Positions 33,517 to 41,313 of a DNA stretch of 45,463 nt are shown piece by piece; position 1 is the first letter of the stretch, and every line of letters starts with the position of its first letter. Source of the DNA: Erwinia typographi. Its GTDB lineage: Bacteria > Pseudomonadota > Gammaproteobacteria > Enterobacterales > Enterobacteriaceae. Location: assembly GCF_000773975.1 (NCBI RefSeq), contig NZ_JRUQ01000075.1, positions 1 to 45,463 on the forward strand. The letters run 5' to 3'. The translations under genes were made by a program, and so were the position numbers. The notes beneath the pieces were generated by a model. The model was not told the DNA's origin. It saw nothing but the letters and a program-made list of their open reading frames with translations, and made no database searches.

Positions 33517-34691
33517 CGCGATTCCTCAACATTCAGTTTGCGTTTCAGGTAGTTGGCAAGGTGCCAGATCGAGGTTTCCAGATGGCTGAGCCGTCCGGGG
33601 CGGGCCAGCTGTGAACGGCTGCCCCGCTGCTGGAGCTCGTTGATCTCCAGATCTTCGGCGACGATGGTCATCACCCCCGCACGCATCCGCTCGACGGTGG
33701 CGCTGAAGTCCGCTCTTGACGCGGCCTGTTTCGAAACCAGCACCACGCGGTGCCATACCGACATCGTGTTGCTGAGCGGCAGAATAACGTTGATCGTCAC
33801 GCGGTCAGGGTTCAGCGACATCAGGCAGGTGGGGTACAGCAGCAGCAGGTCGCTACGGCGCAGGTCATCGCCCTCCAGCCCGCTGAACGACTCCAGCCCT
33901 TCGGTCATGATTTCGCTCATTTCGCCATTTTTGCGCAGCGGCTGATGGCAGACAGTCCAGCCCGGCGTGTCTTCACCAATCCAGGTGAGGCGTCCGGGGA
34001 AGCTGTCTTCCAGCGTGGTGCGATGCACGCCCGCGTGGTGATAGCATTCGATAAAGGTCTCCACCGCCATTTTCCAGTTGAACGGGCAGTCATAGTCCAG
34101 GGTGAACGCGCACTGGAGGTCGGTAAGATGATATTTTTCGAGCACCGGCACCAGCGGAGCAAGCCGCTCGCTGAGCGGGGCAATCGTGGCGGAGAAGGTA
34201 ACGAAGATCATCCCGGCAACGATTTCATGGCGGATCTGCGGCAGCTGGCAGTCGTGGCGATCGAAGCCTTCCGCCTGCTGCATGGAGGGCGCGCCGCTCA
34301 GCTTGCCTTCGGTGTTGTAGCTCCAGTTATGAAAGGGACAAACGAATACCCGCGCGTTGCCGCTGCCGCTGGCGATGGGCACCCAGCGATGCAGGCAGAC
34401 GTTAGACATCACCCGGATGCCCTGAGCGTTGCGCACCACCAGCAGCGGCTCGCCGACCACGTCCAGCGTAAAATAGTCGTTTTCAACCGGCAGTTGCGCA
34501 ACGTGACCGACAAACAGCCAGTCCTCGCGTAGCACTTTCTGTTGTTCAATGCGGAAGAACGCCTCGCTGTTATAGGCTTCGGCCGGTAAGGTTTCGGCCC
34601 TGGCGGCGTTCTCACTCTGCTGCCCAAGGATCTGGCGGGTAATGGCTTCGCCGTCGTCATAGCGGTAGGCGATTTTCTGTTCAGTCTGCAT
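33513..34691 (-). CDS. Rieske non-heme iron oxygenase, alpha subunit
   Basis: A 392-residue oxygenase from ATG 34691, with AAGG 8 bp ahead. The [2Fe-2S] Rieske ligands are Cys99/His101 in NVCLHRW and Cys118/His121 in VCPFHNW. The mononuclear iron is held by His218 and His223 in ECYHHAGVHR and an acidic residue further on. The family includes aromatic dioxygenases and the demethylases/monooxygenases of quaternary amines (GbcA, stachydrine and carnitine enzymes). No reductase or ferredoxin partner is encoded in the window. It is translationally coupled to the aldo/keto reductase. Confidence 0.92.
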   Translation of the reverse strand: MQTEQKIAYRYDDGEAITRQILGQQSENAARAETLPAEAYNSEAFFRIEQQKVLREDWLFVGHVAQLPVENDYFTLDVVGEPLLVVRNAQGIRVMSNVCLHRWVPIASGSGNARVFVCPFHNWSYNTEGKLSGAPSMQQAEGFDRHDCQLPQIRHEIVAGMIFVTFSATIAPLSERLAPLVPVLEKYHLTDLQCAFTLDYDCPFNWKMAVETFIECYHHAGVHRTTLEDSFPGRLTWIGEDTPGWTVCHQPLRKNGEMSEIMTEGLESFSGLEGDDLRRSDLLLLYPTCLMSLNPDRVTINVILPLSNTMSVWHRVVLVSKQAASRADFSATVERMRAGVMTIVAEDLEINELQQRGSRSQLARPGRLSHLETSIWHLANYLKRKLNVEESR

Positions 34692-34701
34692 GAAATTATC
34701 C

Positions 34702-35778
34702 TTAGCGGCCTGGCGCCGCGGGATGAAGGTCAACGGTGATTTTGCCTAACTCGGCTTCCAGCAGCGGGATCACCCGCTCGCCAAACAGCTCAAGTGAACG
34801 GCGCGCCCTGGCTATCGGCATATCACCAAACTGGAAAAAACAGTTGTAATGGCTGGGACGAATGTCGCGCACTTCGCTGAGAATGCGCTCGGCCACCGTC
34901 CCGGCATCGCCAAACATCAGGTTGTCGCAAACCTGATCCAGCCAGGGTTCGCCTGCGAAAGGAGGCGCTTCGATAAACGCGTCGCCGGTCACCTTGGTGT
35001 TGCCCTGTAAAGCCACAATCATCCGGGCGACGAACATCGCCCGTTCGGCGGCTTCCCGCGCTTCACTCCGGCTGTCGGTGACGTGAATATATTGCTGGAC
35101 CGCTACCGGCATGTTGCCGTCCAGCCCGGCCTCCTGCCAGCCTGCACGGGCATCCCGCACCCTCTGCCGCAGCTTGTGGCTGCCACGGTAGCCCGCAGTC
35201 ATAAACGGCGTAGCCTGCCAGGGCTGAAAAGCTTTCAGTACTGTCGGATTGGTGGAGGTGATGTAGACCGGCGGCAGCGGCTGCTGCAGCGTATCCAGCA
35301 AAAAGTCGGTGTTCAGCGGCGCGCCATGACGATCGGTACTGACCGTTTTTCCGCTAGTCAGGGCGTCGCTGACCAGCTGCCAGTGCGCCAGCAGCCGATC
35401 GCTACGGGTTTCCACGTCCAGCCCGTAGCGATCAAATTCCCAGGCCTGATAGCCGCTGCCCACGCCCAACACCAGCCGCCCCTCGGTCAGTCGATCCACC
35501 AGCGCGATCTCCTGAGCGATGCGCATCGGCTGGTATAGCGGCAGCACGATCACCGCCGTACCCAGCTTGATCCGTCGCGTGTAGCCCGCCATATGCGCGG
35601 CCATCAGCAGCGGCGACACGCTGATCGAGTAGTTGGTAAAGTGGTGCTCAGCAAACCACGCGGTCTCAAAGCCGATGGCTTCCGCCAGCTGAATCATCTC
35701 TCGCGTATCCTGAATAACCCCCTGCAAACCTCGGGCGTTATCCTTAAAAGACATCAAGTTAAATAAACCCAGTCTCAT
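34702..35778 (-). CDS. Luciferase-like (LLM class) flavin-dependent monooxygenase
   Basis: A 358-residue bacterial-luciferase-family protein using reduced FMN and oxygen. The N terminus RLGLFNLMSF, the AEHHFTNYSISVSP segment and the ALVDRLTEGRLVLGVGSGYQAWEF motif are clear. Start by the second ATG, 35778, is best spaced from GGGGA. Such enzymes oxygenate or desulfonate substrates or open heterocyclic rings. No dedicated flavin reductase lies in the cluster, so it must borrow one. It is coupled to the Rieske gene, with 10 bp between. Confidence 0.92.
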   Translation of the reverse strand: MRLGLFNLMSFKDNARGLQGVIQDTREMIQLAEAIGFETAWFAEHHFTNYSISVSPLLMAAHMAGYTRRIKLGTAVIVLPLYQPMRIAQEIALVDRLTEGRLVLGVGSGYQAWEFDRYGLDVETRSDRLLAHWQLVSDALTSGKTVSTDRHGAPLNTDFLLDTLQQPLPPVYITSTNPTVLKAFQPWQATPFMTAGYRGSHKLRQRVRDARAGWQEAGLDGNMPVAVQQYIHVTDSRSEAREAAERAMFVARMIVALQGNTKVTGDAFIEAPPFAGEPWLDQVCDNLMFGDAGTVAERILSEVRDIRPSHYNCFFQFGDMPIARARRSLELFGERVIPLLEAELGKITVDLHPAAPGR

Positions 35779-35810
35779 CATCTTCCCCGGACAAGTAGAA
35801 GCACGGTGAG

Positions 35811-36704
35811 CTATCTCACCCGACCTTTGCTGTAATGTTTTTCTATGCGGGTCTGCACAGCGCTGAGCAGCGTTGTTGCGACCAGATACCAGATGCAAGC
35901 CACAATCAATAAAGGAATGTTTTCGTAGGTTCTTGAATAAATGGCCTGCGCGGAATAGAGCAGGTCCGACAGCGAAATCACGCTAACCAGCGAGGTGGTC
36001 TTCAACATGCCGATGATCTGATTGCCGGTCGGCGGAATGATAAACGGCACCGCCTGCGGCAGCGTGACCCGCTTCAGGTACTGGGACTTTTTCATCCCCA
36101 GCGCGCGGGCGGCTTCCTGCTGTCCGTCATCCACCGAGGAGATCCCCGCGCGGATAATCTCCGCCATATAGGCCGACTCATTCAGCCCGAGACCGAGGAT
36201 CGCCGCCGTCCAGGGGGTGATCAGATCGTTCATGCTGCCCTGCCACAGCGTAAACACGCCGGGGATACCCACAGTGACCGTGGGATAAAGCACGGCCAGG
36301 TTGTACCAGAAGATCAGCTGCACCAGCACCGGCGTACCGCGAAAAAACCAGATCCAGCCGCCGCTAAACCCCACCAGCAGCGGATTGGAAGAGAGGCGCA
36401 TCACCGCAATCACCACGCCCAGCACAATCGCCAGCAGCATAATGACCAGCGTCAGCCAGCTGGTCGTCGCTAACCCGCTGAGAATGGTTGGCGAAAACAG
36501 GTATTTACCTACCGTTGCCCAGCCGAAGTTCTGATTGGTGACCATTGATTCACCGACCAGCCCAATCAGCGCGGCGATCGCCAGCATCGATATCCAGCGG
36601 CCGTAATAGCGGGACGGCATCACCTTTAGCTGGTCATGCGGCCAGGGATTTTCTTTGCTGGCCCGTAATCTGCTGGCGTTAAGCGCCTGGTGGTTATCTG
36701 TCAT
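35811..36704 (-). CDS. Amino-acid-type ABC transporter permease of the accessory cluster
   Basis: A 297-residue polar amino acid permease. Hydrophobic segments begin about residue 38, and family motifs are WFFRGTPVLVQLIFWYN, LGLNESAYMAEIIRAGI and the EAA loop QQEAARALGMKKSQYLKRV. It is longer than most because of an N-terminal cytoplasmic tail. Only one permease exists, so it must work as a homodimer with the ATPase at 36823 and the binding protein at 40024. Its gene starts a second operon, separated from the ATPase by the best copy of the operator, which is unusual for subunits of one transporter. Confidence 0.92.
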   Translation of the reverse strand: MTDNHQALNASRLRASKENPWPHDQLKVMPSRYYGRWISMLAIAALIGLVGESMVTNQNFGWATVGKYLFSPTILSGLATTSWLTLVIMLLAIVLGVVIAVMRLSSNPLLVGFSGGWIWFFRGTPVLVQLIFWYNLAVLYPTVTVGIPGVFTLWQGSMNDLITPWTAAILGLGLNESAYMAEIIRAGISSVDDGQQEAARALGMKKSQYLKRVTLPQAVPFIIPPTGNQIIGMLKTTSLVSVISLSDLLYSAQAIYSRTYENIPLLIVACIWYLVATTLLSAVQTRIEKHYSKGRVR

Positions 36705-36753
36705 CACAATTCTCTTTTCGTTACGCATGGGAACAACCGTACAGAAAGTCGAA

Positions 36754-36773
36754 TTAATTAATCGATTAATTAA
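36754..36773. promoter_or_regulatory. TTAATTAA-type operator, copy 4 (perfect palindrome)
   Basis: TTAATTAATCGATTAATTAA is its own reverse complement. It is used here as the reference copy. It lies 50 bp upstream of the permease start and directly downstream of the -10 element at 36775-36780, so a bound repressor would cover the transcription start. Confidence 0.85.
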
Positions 36774-36774
36774 C

Positions 36775-36802
36775 ACTACAGGCGATCGGTTAGATCCGTC
36801 AA
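36775..36802 (-). promoter_or_regulatory. Sigma-70-type promoter of the permease-oxygenase operon
   Basis: On the minus strand TTGACG (36797-36802) and TGTAGT (36775-36780) are separated by 16 bp. No sigma-54 element is visible here. The operator copy 4 follows immediately. Confidence 0.55.
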
Positions 36803-36822
36803 CACAATTCCCTGCCGGTCGA

Positions 36823-37593
36823 TTATAAAATTCGCGTGAGGAAATCCCGCGTGCGCGGATGAGAAGGCGCGCTGAACATCGCCTGTGGCGCCCCGCTTTC
36901 AACGATGGCCCCGTTATCCATAAACGCCACCTTCGAGGCGACGTCCCTGGCAAAAGACATCTCGTGAGTCACGATCACCATCGTCATTCCTTCCCTGGCC
37001 AGCACGCGCATCACGTCCAGCACTTCGCCAACGAGCTCCGGGTCCAGCGCCGAAGTCGGCTCGTCAAACAGCATCAGCGTCGGCTTCATGGCCAGCGCTC
37101 TGGCAATCGCCACCCGCTGCTGCTGGCCCCCCGACAGGGACGAGGGATAAGCATGGTAACGGTGGCTGAGTCCTACGCGATCCAGCAGCGCTTTCGCCTC
37201 CATTTTTGCCTGCGCCCTGGGGATCTTTTTCACCGTTACCGGCGCCTCCATCACGTTCTCCAGCGCGGTCATATGGCCAAACAGGTTAAAACGCTGAAAG
37301 ACCATGCCGATCTGCCTGCGCTTCAGCGCTATCTCCGCCTCTTTGAGTTCATAAAGACGATCGCCCTCGCGTCGGTATCCCACCATCTCGCCATCGACGT
37401 ACAGCGCGCCGCCGTCGATTTTCTCCAGGTGGTTGATACAGCGTAAAAAAGTCGATTTCCCCGAGCCGGAAGGCCCGATCAGGCACACCACGTCGCCTTT
37501 ACCAATCGTCAGATCCACACCTTTAAGGATCTCCACGCCGCTGAACGATTTTCTGACCTGGTGAGCTTCCACTACCCCAACTTCAGCCGTCAT
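36823..37593 (-). CDS. Amino-acid-type ABC transporter ATP-binding protein of the accessory cluster
   Basis: A 256-residue ATPase of the GlnQ/HisP type. Walker A is GPSGSGKST, the Q-loop [12 protein letters not shown], the signature LSGGQQQR, Walker [13 protein letters not shown] and the switch VTHEM. It is the fourth gene of the operon that begins with the binding protein at 40914. Start at 37593 has a strong GGGGAAGAGG ribosome site. It powers uptake together with the permease at 35811, although that gene is in the next operon. Confidence 0.94.
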   Translation of the reverse strand: MTAEVGVVEAHQVRKSFSGVEILKGVDLTIGKGDVVCLIGPSGSGKSTFLRCINHLEKIDGGALYVDGEMVGYRREGDRLYELKEAEIALKRRQIGMVFQRFNLFGHMTALENVMEAPVTVKKIPRAQAKMEAKALLDRVGLSHRYHAYPSSLSGGQQQRVAIARALAMKPTLMLFDEPTSALDPELVGEVLDVMRVLAREGMTMVIVTHEMSFARDVASKVAFMDNGAIVESGAPQAMFSAPSHPRTRDFLTRIL

Positions 37594-37610
37594 CCTCTTC
37601 CCCTTTCAGA

Positions 37611-38372
37611 TTAATGCGTCATATACCAGGTACTGGCTCCGCCGCCGTCGACCAGCAGCATCTGGCCGGTGATATAGCTGGCCGCATCCGAGGCCAGAAA
37701 GCAGACGGTCTGGGCAATTTCTTCCGGTGTTCCGGCCCTTTTTAGCGGCAGACGCGCCACCTCTTCGGCCAGCTCCGGCTCCTGCTGCTGCCAGCCCGAA
37801 TCTGCCGGACGAATAGGGCCGGGACTGACGCCGCAGACTCTAATCCCCAGCGGCGCCCACTCCAGCGCCATCTGCTGAGTCAGATTCACTACCGCCGCTT
37901 TCGACGGGCCATAGGCTCCCGCCCCCGGATAGCAACGATGAGCCGACGCGCCAGCGATGGTGATGATGACGCTACCGTGCTGCATTCGCCGCGCCACCTC
38001 CGTGCAGACGACGAAAGTCCCATCGAGATTGGCGCTGACAACCTGCCGCCACCGTTCATCGCTGAGGGCAAGCAGCGGTGCCTGAGCCGTACTGCCCGCA
38101 TTGTTGACCAGGAGCTGAAAACTGCCCAGCTCCTCTCCGATAGCCTCAAGCGCCGCTACCACTTCCGACCGCACCGTCATGTCCGCCTTGCGGTAACAGG
38201 CTCTGACGCCCAGAGCCCGCAGAGAAGCCACCGCGTTTTCCGCCGCTGCGCTATCCGAGCGAATAATCAATGCAATATTGACGCCATTCCTCGCCAGCGC
38301 CTGGGCGATAGCCAGGCCAACGCCTTTCGAACCGCCGGTCACCAGCGCCGTTTTTCCCGTTAATCCCTGCAT
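37611..38372 (-). CDS. Short-chain dehydrogenase/reductase of the accessory cluster
   Basis: A 253-residue classical SDR from ATG 38372, with GGAGG 7 bp before it, overlapping the end of the FAD dehydrogenase gene by 13 bp. The cofactor motif is TGGSKGVG (12-19), then NNAG, Ser in TIAGAS, and YGPSK with catalytic Tyr and Lys. The C terminus ITGQMLLVDGGGAS is of the 3-oxoacyl reductase-like group. It is probably a dehydrogenase for a hydroxy intermediate. Co-translated with the FAD dehydrogenase, so likely a consecutive step. Confidence 0.92.
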   Translation of the reverse strand: MQGLTGKTALVTGGSKGVGLAIAQALARNGVNIALIIRSDSAAAENAVASLRALGVRACYRKADMTVRSEVVAALEAIGEELGSFQLLVNNAGSTAQAPLLALSDERWRQVVSANLDGTFVVCTEVARRMQHGSVIITIAGASAHRCYPGAGAYGPSKAAVVNLTQQMALEWAPLGIRVCGVSPGPIRPADSGWQQQEPELAEEVARLPLKRAGTPEEIAQTVCFLASDAASYITGQMLLVDGGGASTWYMTH

Positions 38373-40024
38373 GATAATGCCTCCGGTAAAAAGGTTTCCG
38401 GCACGCCCTCGGCCAGCGTGCGCCCGCAGAGATAGCCCCACGTCAGGTTTGGCCCTAACGTGGTGCCCGCCCCCACCGCGCGGGTGCCGATTGGGTTTGC
38501 CATTGCCACCCCAGCGCAGAACAGCCCCTGAATCGTCCCGCCGTCTTTATGCTGCACGCGGCCATAGCGATCGGTACGCGGGCCGCCCTTGGTAGCCAGG
38601 AACGTGCGGTTAAACGGGATGGCGATATAAGGTGCCCGCTTAATCGGCAGCAGGCCGCCGCGCAGCCGCGTATCGCTTTTGCCGTGAGCCTGAGCGCGAT
38701 GACGCTGAAAATCACCGTCCTCGCCGCGCAGGCAGAAGTCGTTAAAGCGGGTGACGCTGGCCTGCAGCGCTGCTGGCGGCAGCGCCGTTTGCGCCGCCAG
38801 CGCGGTCAGCGTCGGCGCCCTGCGCAGCCAGCCAGGCGTACGCCAGGCGTAATAGCGCAGCAGCGGCGAGCGGCTGAGCAGGCTGGCATCGGCAATCAGC
38901 CAGGCGGGCAGCTGTTTCGGGCTGCCGTCCGCTTCACGTTCGTCCAGCGCTTCGCCCAGGTTAAAGGTGAATTCGTTTACGAAGCGCTGCCCCTGCCGGT
39001 TAACCAGAATCGCGTTTGGCTCATACTGAAAAAAGACCGACAGGCCATAGCGCTCACCCAGATAGCGGCCCGGAATGCCGCCGCCTATCGTCGCCTGATC
39101 CATATGCGCCAGCTCAGCCCCAACCGCTTCCGCCATCCGGTGGCCGTCGCCGCTGTTGGTCGTCGGGCTGGCGATAAAATCCATCGCGCCGGGAAAATGC
39201 CGCTGACGACGCTGGGCATCCCATTCAAACCCGCCACAGGCCAGCACCACGCCACGGCTGGTAAGGATGCGCAGCAGCCTGCCCCGCTGGTTGATTAGCG
39301 CGCCGCTAACCTGCCGATCGCTGCTGGTCAGCAGCGTTTCCACCCTGGCCTGCGTTTCCACCTGACAACCGAGCCTCAGGCAGCCTTCCAGCAGGCCCGC
39401 TATCAGCGCCGCCCCCTTGGTTCGGGTACGCGTGACCGCCCGCCAGACCAGCTTAGGGGCCATGCGCAGACTTTCACGCAGCGGATGATGCCAGATGTCC
39501 AGCCCTATGGTTTCGTGATAGGTATAGAGCTGCGGCAGCGGCGAAGGCCGGATTTTCCAGCCCTTCTGCCGAATAACCGAAGACCTCAGCGGCAGAGGCG
39601 CCACCATTCGTCCCTGGCTTTTTGCTCCGGGCACGTCAGGTAACGGATCGGCTTCAGAGGTCAGAGCAAATTTCAGCGGCGTGTGCCGTTCGATAAATTG
39701 CAGCATTTCGCCTGCGCCTTCGGCAAACGCCTGCCAGAGCGCCGCCTCGGTCTGCGACCAGCCGTCAGGCGCGCTGGCGCTCAGGTAGCGCAGAGCCTCT
39801 TCCGGCGAATCGGCCAGCCCGGCGGCGCTGGCATGATGATTAGCCGGAACCCAGGTGGCGCCGCCGGACATCGCCGTGGTGCCGCCCAGCCAGGCTGATT
39901 TCTCAGCCACCAGCACCGATAGCCCAGCCGACGCCGCCCGCAGGGCAGCGCTGAGCGCCGCGCCGCCAGATCCCACCACCAGCACGTCGCAGTGGCGGGT
40001 TTCATCAGCGATAAGCGGCGACAT
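38360..40024 (-). CDS. FAD-dependent dehydrogenase (3-ketosteroid dehydrogenase/fumarate reductase flavoprotein family)
   Basis: A 554-residue FAD_binding_2 protein. The dinucleotide motif VVGSGGAALSAALRAASAG is near residue 16, followed by the family signature WLGGTTAMSGGATWVP and the C-terminal GGPRTDRYGRV. The closing stretch GTRAVGAGTTLGPNLTWGYLCGR resembles 3-oxosteroid 1-dehydrogenase-like enzymes, which introduce a double bond next to a carbonyl. No signal peptide and no FMN_bind domain. The ATG overlaps the stop of the binding-protein gene (TAATG). The substrate need not be a steroid. Confidence 0.88.
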   Translation of the reverse strand: MSPLIADETRHCDVLVVGSGGAALSAALRAASAGLSVLVAEKSAWLGGTTAMSGGATWVPANHHASAAGLADSPEEALRYLSASAPDGWSQTEAALWQAFAEGAGEMLQFIERHTPLKFALTSEADPLPDVPGAKSQGRMVAPLPLRSSVIRQKGWKIRPSPLPQLYTYHETIGLDIWHHPLRESLRMAPKLVWRAVTRTRTKGAALIAGLLEGCLRLGCQVETQARVETLLTSSDRQVSGALINQRGRLLRILTSRGVVLACGGFEWDAQRRQRHFPGAMDFIASPTTNSGDGHRMAEAVGAELAHMDQATIGGGIPGRYLGERYGLSVFFQYEPNAILVNRQGQRFVNEFTFNLGEALDEREADGSPKQLPAWLIADASLLSRSPLLRYYAWRTPGWLRRAPTLTALAAQTALPPAALQASVTRFNDFCLRGEDGDFQRHRAQAHGKSDTRLRGGLLPIKRAPYIAIPFNRTFLATKGGPRTDRYGRVQHKDGGTIQGLFCAGVAMANPIGTRAVGAGTTLGPNLTWGYLCGRTLAEGVPETFLPEALSCRD

Positions 40025-40914
40025 TACAGCGGATTAGTGCTGGTGAGGTTGATCCCCGGCTTCTCAAGCTTCATCGGGCCAAGGTCCCACTTCTCCATCA
40101 CTTTGTCGTAGGTGCCGTTGGCCACCAGCACGTTCAGCGCCTTCAGCAGCACCTCAGCCAGCTGTTTATTTTCATGCGCCACCACGATCCCCAGGTAATA
40201 TTTCGGCATCAGAGGCATTGAAACAGTGCGAATCGGCTTCGGCGCTTTCTTCTTAATATCATCCACCGAGGCGGCGTCGTTCAGCACAAAGTCAACGCGC
40301 CCGGAGTACAGCCCCAGCAGCACCGCATCGGCGGAAGGCAAGGTCACGCTTTGAATGGCAGGCTTGCCGTTTTTAGTACAGTTGGGCGAATAGATCTCAT
40401 TGATGGCATGCTCAAAGTCGGTGCCGGTCTGGACTCCCACCTTCAGGCCGCACAGCGTCAGAGGGTCGGGCTTGATAGTTGTTTCGCTGGCGAGGGTATA
40501 GACCTCGCTGGTGGCATAGGCGTAGTTCACGAACGTGACCTGCTTTTCACGCTCCAGGCTGTCGGAGATGCACTCCATCGCCACATCGTAGCGGCCGCTT
40601 TTAACGCCGGGGATCAGCCCGGCAAAATCGATCGATACGGGCTTAACGCTGACGCCCAACACCTCGCCCAGCGCATTCCACAGGTCCGGCTCAAAACCGA
40701 CCATCGTTTTGTTGTCTTCGGCAAAAGATTCGCAGGGTGGATAATGCGCGTCAGTCACCAGGTTAAGGGTTTTACTGCTGCGGATTTTCTCAGGGAGCTG
40801 CGCATGCAGCGCCGCGTCCATCGCCAGCGGCTTTTCTGCCGCCGGGGCGTAAAGTGAAAACGCGCCAAGGGAGCAGGCGGTGATGGCGCTTAACAACAGT
40901 GTTTTCATGCTCAT
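40024..40914 (-). CDS. Periplasmic substrate-binding protein of the accessory cluster
   Basis: A 296-residue SBP_bac_3 protein. The signal peptide is MSMKTLLLSAITACS and the following hydrophobic core, with cleavage near YAPAAEKP. The mature domain has LVTDAHYPPCESF, VGFEPDLWNALGE, GRYDVAMECISDS, and the PLMPKYYLGIVV hinge region. Cysteines in YPPCE, MECIS, LTLCG and PNCTK could form disulfides, which is rare in this family. It heads the operon binding protein-FAD dehydrogenase-SDR-ATPase under a sigma-54 promoter, so uptake is the first step. Ligand class: an amino acid or amino-acid-like zwitterion. Confidence 0.92.
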   Translation of the reverse strand: MSMKTLLLSAITACSLGAFSLYAPAAEKPLAMDAALHAQLPEKIRSSKTLNLVTDAHYPPCESFAEDNKTMVGFEPDLWNALGEVLGVSVKPVSIDFAGLIPGVKSGRYDVAMECISDSLEREKQVTFVNYAYATSEVYTLASETTIKPDPLTLCGLKVGVQTGTDFEHAINEIYSPNCTKNGKPAIQSVTLPSADAVLLGLYSGRVDFVLNDAASVDDIKKKAPKPIRTVSMPLMPKYYLGIVVAHENKQLAEVLLKALNVLVANGTYDKVMEKWDLGPMKLEKPGINLTSTNPL

Positions 40915-41026
40915 GCTTTTAACTCCAGATAGAAAGGCGAATCGCCTGATGGCCCTGATGATCAAAAAAGCAATAAGTGAATCAGAACGTTGCCCCTGGT
41001 CCCGGCTGACGTTTCCAGCAAAAGAT

Positions 41027-41043
41027 TTGCAAGCCTTGTGCCA
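41027..41043 (-). promoter_or_regulatory. Sigma-54 (RpoN) promoter of the binding-protein operon
   Basis: On the minus strand the sequence is TGGCAC-AAGGC-TTGCA, a full match to TGGCAC-N5-TTGCW. Transcription should begin near 41017, about 100 bp before the gene. Same arrangement as at 28332: operator just upstream and NtrC-like site near -120. Confidence 0.82.
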
Positions 41044-41047
41044 TTTT

Positions 41048-41067
41048 TTAAATAACTAATTAATTAA
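41048..41067. promoter_or_regulatory. TTAATTAA-type operator, copy 5
   Basis: TTAAATAACTAATTAATTAA matches the best copy at 16 of 20 positions after reverse complement. It lies 4 bp upstream of the sigma-54 -24 element, centred near -40. Confidence 0.68.
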
Positions 41068-41128
41068 CAGCCGAACAAGGCTTTGCCTGCAAAGTGAGTG
41101 AAGTGACGATAAAAACCGTGCTCAAATT

Positions 41129-41145
41129 ATCACCACAAAGGTGCA
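41129..41145. promoter_or_regulatory. NtrC-like enhancer site
   Basis: ATCACC-ACAA-AGGTGCA matches TGCACC-N4-TGGTGCA at 10 of 13 positions. Centre about 120 bp upstream of the predicted sigma-54 start. The similar spacing at the 28332 promoter (about 124) supports a real enhancer. Confidence 0.58.
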
Positions 41146-41313
41146 AGGGAGATCATTTTCTGGTGCAGAGCGGAAGGGATAAAACGACCTGAAAAACCCT
41201 GACCAGCTCACATTTTCCGGGTTACTGGCGCCTGACGCGGTAAAAATCGTCTAAAGTTTGTATCGGGGTCAATAACTTACAGACAATGATCGTCTGAAGA
41301 TGGAGAACGACGA

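Larger units (their letters stand above)
40915..41313. other. Divergent regulatory region between the accessory cluster and treA
   Basis: About 400 bp. The left part holds, towards the binding protein, a sigma-54 element (41027-41043), operator copy 5 (41048-41067) and an NtrC-like site (41129-41145). A further half-site TGGTGCA lies at 41160-41166, about 141 bp before the predicted start. The right part must contain the treA promoter. No gene is visible. Confidence 0.75.

Noticed and set aside
28431..40914. Assignment of the cluster as an indole-acetate, trigonelline or other known oxygenase pathway
   Set aside because: Those pathways carry partner reductases and other marker genes (amidase, ring-opening pair, known regulators) that are absent here, and they lack the glutamine synthetase and DUF3830 genes.
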